Below are positions 57,851-64,000 of a stretch of DNA of 64,000 nt, one piece after another. The stretch comes from Nymphaea colorata. Its lineage: Eukaryota; Streptophyta; Magnoliopsida; Nymphaeales; Nymphaeaceae. The stretch's first letter is position 1. The number at the start of each line of letters is the position of its first letter. Position numbers and translations under genes: made by a program. A model generated the notes under the pieces. It was not told the DNA's origin. It searched no databases and saw only the letters and a program-made list of their open reading frames with translations. Location: the NCBI RefSeq assembly GCF_008831285.2, contig NC_045147.1:14052854-14116853 (forward strand). The letters are read 5' to 3'.

Positions 57851-60219
57851 ATGCAGTTCAACGATATTAGTAGTATTAAACATCTGAAATCCAGAGTAGC
57901 TCTTTATTTGTTTCTCTACCTGTCAAAGTTAAGACGCAATCATGTAATGTGCACTCGATTGCTTCAGGATGATGTTTAGTTGCCTGGAATTTTTTCTGTT
58001 TTTGCATTTAATCAACTTTGATTGGGATCTCTGTTGCCCTTTTCCTCCAACAAAGGTTAACGGCTTGATAGGTTTTTCTGCTTTTAATGAGTATTAAGCT
58101 TTACGCTTGGTAAGATAACATATCAAGGATATTCCCGTCTAGCTGTGCCATTGCGCTGACATCGATGGAGGTGCTAGATGAATTCCAGCTGCCTCTGCCA
58201 GGGTTGCTGTCGACCATGTCTGGCAGCTCGCTTGATGTTCTTTATGGAGGTTCTGTAACTGTAGGGATGTAGAATGCTGCTTGTCGGTTCATATGCGCTC
58301 TTTGGGGAGCTTCTTTCTTCCATGGCTGGGGAAAGAAAACAAGGGAAAAATTTCAACTTGAAAAAAAAAGTTTCCAAATATATTATTTCAACATATGCGC
58401 GGACAGGCATGAGTAATTATCCGTCAGGGAACTTGTGTTGGACGGACGGGCATGACCGTGGGTTAGATGTGGCCGGGCAAGTTTTGAGCCTCAGTGGCTG
58501 TGCCAAGTCCTGGCCTGGGTTATGCTTCGTCGATGGGTTTTTTGTCTCGGTAATACGTTATGAACGGTGTTCCTTGTTGTCTAGACGGGTGCGTAGTTCA
58601 AGTTCGTCTGGAGGCCATGGCTGGGGTTTGAGTGATAGCTTTGGACGTTCAGAGCCATAACTTGACCATTCGATATGATACTCTGTGAACTAATACTGGT
58701 ACGTTCTGTTAGTTATTTTGATGATGCGGGCTATGCGTCACTGAAAACCAAAATTTTTATTTTTTTTATTTTTTAGTACTCTCCAGATGGGCTGATCCGT
58801 GAGAATCGGAACCCTTTTGGGGTCACCAGCCCAACCTTACGGGTTCTTCCTCACTTTATGAGTTACCCATCTAGTCCGATTACCTATTTAATGGCTGCAG
58901 TCCTCCCCGTTAAATTCTTTCAGGTCTTGGACCGGTGAAGTTTAAGTGTAAGTACATGTGAAATAAAAGATCAACATCCAGACACGCAGTGACCCACATA
59001 TACATCTTTGATCACCACAAAAATTAATATGTAAGCGTATAGACATACAAATAAAAACTAATTGCATGAAAAGAACAAAGTAACTTTTAGATAAAACAGA
59101 AACAAGAATTTCAAACATTGAAAATGTTTTTGCACCATTTTTTATTTGATTTATATGTCAACTCTTTAATAAAAGGAAGTAGAACTCCATGTTTTCTTTT
59201 ATTTTGTTATAGAGTGCATCATACGGTCATATGTTTACATTCTCCCAACCAATTGATACATTTCCAACACGTTATTGATTTATTTTATAATTTTTTATGC
59301 AAATTCTTATTGCAATGCAGTTTAATAAAGTTAGGACATCCTCACACTCCGGAGTAAACTTACCTTCTGACAAAGAGAAACTGTTCTTGGATAGAACGTG
59401 AGTGTTGCGTAATCTGTTCTAACCAAAAGCAAAACCAATTTCCAGTTTTTGGGTAAATAAATGTTGTTAGGCAATCTTGGGTTCCACCTTACTTCTCATG
59501 TTCCTAGAAATCAGAAACAAGGTGGAAGCTTTTGTACCAACTTCTACATTGTCATTAGGCCGACAATGAAAGGTAGAGAAACTTGACCAGCTTAAGAGCC
59601 CTAAGGGGTTTCATGTGGGCAGTCAAACCAGCCACTATTCGGCAGCCAGTCTCTGGTTAGATTGTCACAATAAACTGGCCAATGCAGCCCGAAACTTGAG
59701 TCACTTGACTAGCCTAAGAAGGCTTTAGATGAAATCTTAGATAACGGATTCTGCCACGGGCATATTTCTGACGTACAACCATATGATTAGAGGAGGATTA
59801 GTCAGTGTCACACCGATAGCCTCCTTAGGCAAATTTTGAACGCTGAGGAAATTAGAAACAAAATATTAGATATACAAAAGGCAAGTAAATTGTAGCAACG
59901 TGAAGCATGATTTATTTTTTATATTCTGAGTCAATAAATTCCACTGCATTTTGTCTCTGGAAGCAGCACCGAGGTACACAAAAGAGGGGATACGGTGTAC
60001 AAAAAATTTTATTGCAACTACAAAAAGATGACAAGGAGACACTAGGGGAAAAGAATGAACCCCCTATCGTTAAAGAGTTTGCATCAATTTACAAGCAAAT
60101 GTTGAAAGGACAGAGCGAAGAGCAGTAAGAAACATATTGATGCTCCTGACCATCCGTTGCTACAAGCTGCACCAACTCATAAGTGGCAGCAGAGCCTACA
60201 AAGTAATAAGACCACTAAG
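57851..60219. other. Convergent intergenic region PBG1/LCBK1
   Basis: Holds the PBG1 3' UTR (T-rich, several possible polyadenylation signals) and the LCBK1 3' UTR, with about 1.5 kb between in which I recognise nothing. A 128-codon plus-strand frame at 58,274-58,660 and a 73-codon one at 59,907-60,128 show no known motif. Confidence 0.5.
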
Positions 60220-62029
60220 CTATACACGATCCTGTGCTGGGCGCCCGATTAATCTGCACTGATCAGGGAGCAACGAGGCAACAACATGACCATTCATCGG
60301 AAGAAGCTCACCATCAATTCCACACCCACAATGAGCATTTTTTCCCGGTGTAAGTCGTAAAGATTTTACCTGCATCACCATTATTGTTCACAATAGCTTC
60401 ATAATTCTGAAAATAGCTCAAGCTAGTCACACACTTTCCACCAAATTACAGTTGGGAATAAGTTTGAATGAGAACCATACCTGTACATACTCGACATAGG
60501 GCAGTGAAAGGTGTTTGCCGAATTGCATTAACAAAAAGAATCTTAATAGTTTTAGCCTTCCATTCCCATGAACGAGCAACAAATCCAGTGCCTTGTCGTC
60601 ATGCTCTGCTTTTGGTGCAAGCACTTGAGAATTCAAATTTTGCACTGTCTTGCACGCATGGTTGCAGAGCAATACACCAAGAAACTCCCCTTTCTTAACA
60701 ACCCACTTTTCTTCTTGTTTTGGCACTTCATCTTTCACCGTTCCCCTTTCTATGTCATCATCTTGCCCAGACAGCTTGAATGCGTCATCAGGAATCCAGT
60801 TGGATTCTGCATACCATTTGGGTTCAGCATCCCACTTAGGTTCTGCATCCCAGATTGGCCCTGGATCAGACACTGTTGATGAAATATCTTCCCTTTCATT
60901 TGCTGCCACAGTTCCCCAAGCCCCACGAGAATCATTTGTTGAAATCAAACCAGCCCAGCCTTTATCTGTCCTTGATTTTGATCTGGTCCTTGGCCAGTTG
61001 GGGTTTGCTGATAGGTGCGGTTGTGGATGAAGAACTTCTTCTGGTTCATGTATGCTGTTGTTTCTGCCAGAAGACATGCGCTTCATTTTGGGGTCTATAC
61101 CACGAACATAGTCAGAAGGTTCATTGCCTGCAAGAGTGCTAGAAGTTGTATCCAGCTCCTCTGAAATTCGACTGGGAGTCAAGATTGAGTCAATACTTGA
61201 CAAACTTGATGCCCTGTGCATCCCCTCTGTCGTAGTCTTTTTCATTGTGTCTGGAAAATATGAAGAATCTAGAGGTTCTCTGTTCGCTGGCACAGTTACT
61301 TCATCTTCTGGTGTGGCCTTTGATACAGGAAGATATTCCACCTCGAAACTATACTTTGGCAAACAGAAAAATTTAAGAACTCCCGCCACAAGATAACGAA
61401 GAGGACCAAAACGCTTCTGATACTTCTCAGATAGCTCCAATACTGCACCAGGAAAAATAAATATAACTGCCAGGGCAGAGACTTTACATGCAAAGTAAAC
61501 ACCAGCCTGTGGATGAATGACCATGCAACATTTGATTGGGACAACAACTATAATCACCAAGCTTGTGACTTAACATGTACCTACTTCAAGACAAGTACGG
61601 AGCAATTCAGTTTTTAGAAGGGCATTGAAGATGTTTAGTAAAATTTCTATCTGTATTCAGCTTCGACCCCAATACGAGAACATATTTCCACCTCCAAGGA
61701 CATTACATCCAAACCTCAAAAAAGGTGCTCCAATCAAACCTAGATTTAAAACTTCTGAACTTCTTTTGAACGATTGCAGATGGTAAATTTAAGAAATGGG
61801 GAAAAAAGCAAATACATGGGCACATTTTGTCCAGAGAAGCAAACATTCAGTGTGAGACAGTCCCACAAAGCCACGTATCAAAAGAATACATGAAATCAAA
61901 ACACAAGCGCTTTTGGTTAATGAAATTACCATCACTAACAAACCCATAGTATGAAACAGTTATACCAAAGTGTATCACACCAGTTTGCATCCACTCCACA
62001 GCAAAAACATCTGCAGCTGTAAGCCCCCC
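60220..62029 (-). CDS. LCBK1: Sphingoid long-chain-base kinase, LCBK1-like (3' part)
   Basis: Three terminal exons, transcribed right to left: 61,930-62,029, 60,481-61,442 and 60,220-60,369 (TAG 60,220-60,222). Phases join (GAT G|TA), giving the last 403 residues. Start of the visible part: GGLTAADVFAVEWMQTGVIH and SYYGFVSDVLELSEKYQKRF, the end of the diacylglycerol-kinase-type catalytic core. Then a Ser-rich linker (RASSLSSIDSILTPSR), WPRTRSKSRTDKGWAGL, a WDAEPK repeat, and the C-terminal lobe DLLLVHGNGRLKLLRFF, YVEYVQVKS, GCGIDGEL. The family phosphorylates sphingoid bases to signalling lipids. N-terminal exons with the nucleotide-binding part are not visible before 64,000. Retaining the last intron would give a premature end after YVEYVQ. 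Identification rests on remembered similarity to Arabidopsis LCBK1. Confidence 0.87.
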
Positions 62030-62482
62030 CTGTTGACAGCAAATGAGAAAGGGAAAAGAAGATGAGGTCAAAAGAACACATGCTTGTCCACAGAGAAGAA
62101 AAACAATCCAACTAGATATTTCAAAATAGGTAGAATGACCACACTCCAAATGGTACAAAAAAGGTAGTTGCATGAATTCCCATGCATTACAATGGTGGAG
62201 GGGACGTTTTAACCAAATTAATAGCTTTCCAAGTAAGTTACAGAACAATATTGATCGTGTTCCCATATTACCAAGCAAAAAAGATAACCAAGAACATCTT
62301 ATAATACAACACGTCTTAACATCATTCGTTGCTTCAGAAACCATGTGCACTGTCAATGAAAACCAAAAACCAGTACGCTGCACCTGCGCACCTTATAATC
62401 ATGCCATCAATCTTAATTTCTCTATACTGCTGAACATTTATATAATAAAGTACAACTAATCACATGAAATTATAGCAACTAC

Positions 62483-62702
62483 AGAACATCTTATAGGTAT
62501 AATATAACGACAAAATCTGCATACTCAAAGACGCTGTGAAAAAACATTATAGTTCAACACATTACTCTTCATTAAATTTAAAAAGCTGCACCAGAACATC
62601 TTATAGGTATAATATAACGACATAATCTGCATACTCAAAAGCGCTGTGAAAAAACATTATAGTTCAATGCATTACTCTTCATTAAATTTAAAAAGCTGCT
62701 GG
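62483..62702. repeat. 110-bp tandem duplication in LCBK1 intron
   Basis: Two 110-base units beginning AGAACATCTTATAGG (62,483 and 62,593) with about four differences. Located upstream of the last visible exons, in intronic sequence. Confidence 0.9.
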
Positions 62703-64000
62703 TGCCAGTGGAAAGTGTTAATATTGGATGGTGGTACCACGTTTATCAAGGACTTCCCACCATCAACAGTAAGTTGAAGTCACCATTGTTGGGTTCATCA
62801 TGTGGCAGCCAGAAGTTTTGGAAAAGATGTGAAAATGATACAATTTTTAGTTTAAGGTATACACCAAACCTAATGAAAAGTCTCAAGAAAATAACCTAAA
62901 GATGAAATGCATTGTGGTGAGAAAAAGAAGTGTATTTTGAAATTATATACTCCAAATACATGAAAAGGAATGCCATTTGTTAAGAGGACGTCAAGGACTA
63001 GGACATTTACTTTCTAATATGTGGGTATACAGTCTTTCTTTGTATATTTGAAACATATGATGTGTGTTAGAGAATTTTCATATTTCCCTTAACAACCAAT
63101 TAATTGGAGAAGCACCTAAATGTCATAATTCAATATCTAGCCATGAGCTTCAATCTTCTAGTATAATGTTGACAGTAACATGCTCCTCAGATCTGGCAGA
63201 TTAACAAATGATAGCATATAATCCATAATCTATTGCATTGCCACATCATAATTCCAATCTCAAACATAGCATCTCAAGGGTTTACTTGGATTCAAACACT
63301 TCTCTGTTTATTCTACTAATTTTGAACAATTGAACTCCTTGGAGTTGCTTAACGATTCCAAATTCCTGACATCGTTTTTCCATAGTTGACCAACAAGATT
63401 GGGAGTTCAGTCCCAAGCAATGGATATCATCATACTCAATGATCTTGCTTGTTCCATATCAATCTATAGAAAAGGTTTACACTTCACGTGACTAATATGG
63501 CTTTCTAGTTTGAACAGAATATGGTTCAAAAATTGAGTTGAATCTTAAAGGACAAATATTATTTCTCCTCCATTTAGTCCTAATATTAGTTTATCTATTC
63601 ATCATTATCTTTAAAATAGTAACTTTACCGTTTACATGCTTGGGATGCCCTTATTAGTCTCAAATCAATCAATTTGCCTGATGATTCCACCAACCTTCTT
63701 CTAGCACAAAGGCTACACACGACTATTGACTTCTTGCGAAGCAGCCATTGCAACAAAATTGGTTTCCATTTTGGTCATCCAAACATGAGATCCAGATAGA
63801 ACAGGAAGCCGCTAATCCAAAAATAAGGTCCGTTTTGGTCATCCTAATATTGTCATTTTTTTTTACCTTGGCATGATTCATTTTTACCTAAAAATCAATC
63901 CTTCAGCTTTCACATCCTTGGAATAAATAATAGAACTTCTGTTCCTTTAATCTCAGCAATCTTACAGGCATCTTCTATCAGCCTGATGTCATAATTTACT
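62703..64000. other. Probable LCBK1 intron/upstream sequence, nothing recognised
   Basis: AT-rich, with no kinase exon identified on the minus strand. Two near-copies of GGTCATCCAAACATGAG/GGTCATCCTAATATTG lie at 63,774 and 63,837. The rest of the LCBK1 gene should continue to the right of the window. Confidence 0.45.

Noticed and set aside
58274..58660. 128-codon frame after PBG1
   Set aside because: No homology recognised and no splice or promoter context; likely chance.

Overview
The window is plant nuclear DNA, most likely from an angiosperm. The genes have GT-AG introns, there is an intact Ty1/copia retrotransposon primed by initiator tRNA-Met, a plant-type ATL RING-H2 family is present, and the recognisable proteins are plant-like (PBG1-type proteasome subunit, LCBK1-type sphingoid-base kinase, vacuolar-iron-transporter homologue). 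I cannot name the species. Intergenic DNA is AT-rich, full of TA microsatellites, and heavily rearranged on the left side.

Layout. 1-3,545: broken, shuffled pieces of a VIT/nodulin-21-like transporter gene next to a foldback-type repeat. 3,546-11,829: mostly unrecognised DNA, with a few exon-like segments on the minus strand (5,074-9,314) that may be an unidentified gene. 11,830-22,785: a large imperfect inverted repeat with arms of about 5 kb around a spacer near 16,800-17,120; each arm carries a nearly identical intronless RING-H2 (ATL-type) E3 ligase gene, and the two are transcribed away from each other. 22,823-29,411 and 30,445-38,498: a diverged direct duplication of 7-8 kb. The two copies are separated by a third, truncated RING-H2 fragment fused to another copy of the foldback repeat. 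The second duplicate runs into the upstream region of a ZUFSP/ZUP1-like cysteine protease gene (40,085-44,134, plus strand, six exons); the first duplicate therefore carries an orphan copy of that upstream region.

44,135-48,660 holds tandem repeats, GC-rich blocks and a disabled minus-strand gene fragment. The 20S proteasome beta-7 subunit gene (PBG1 type) spans 48,765-57,850 in six exons. Its first intron is 7.5 kb long because a full-length copia element (50,628-55,733, antisense) sits in it, with a perfect 5-bp target duplication, almost identical LTRs and an uninterrupted gag-pol frame. Convergent to it, the 3' part of an LCBK1-like sphingoid long-chain-base kinase gene is seen on the minus strand (60,220-62,029); its N-terminal exons are not visible and probably lie beyond the right edge.

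The genes do not form one pathway, although two concern ubiquitin signalling (RING-H2 E3, K63-type deubiquitinase) and one proteasomal degradation. The strongest unusual signals are the inverted RING-H2 duplication, the permuted transporter pseudogene, the three-way chimeric junction at 29,411/29,607 and the very young copia insertion in a housekeeping-gene intron.
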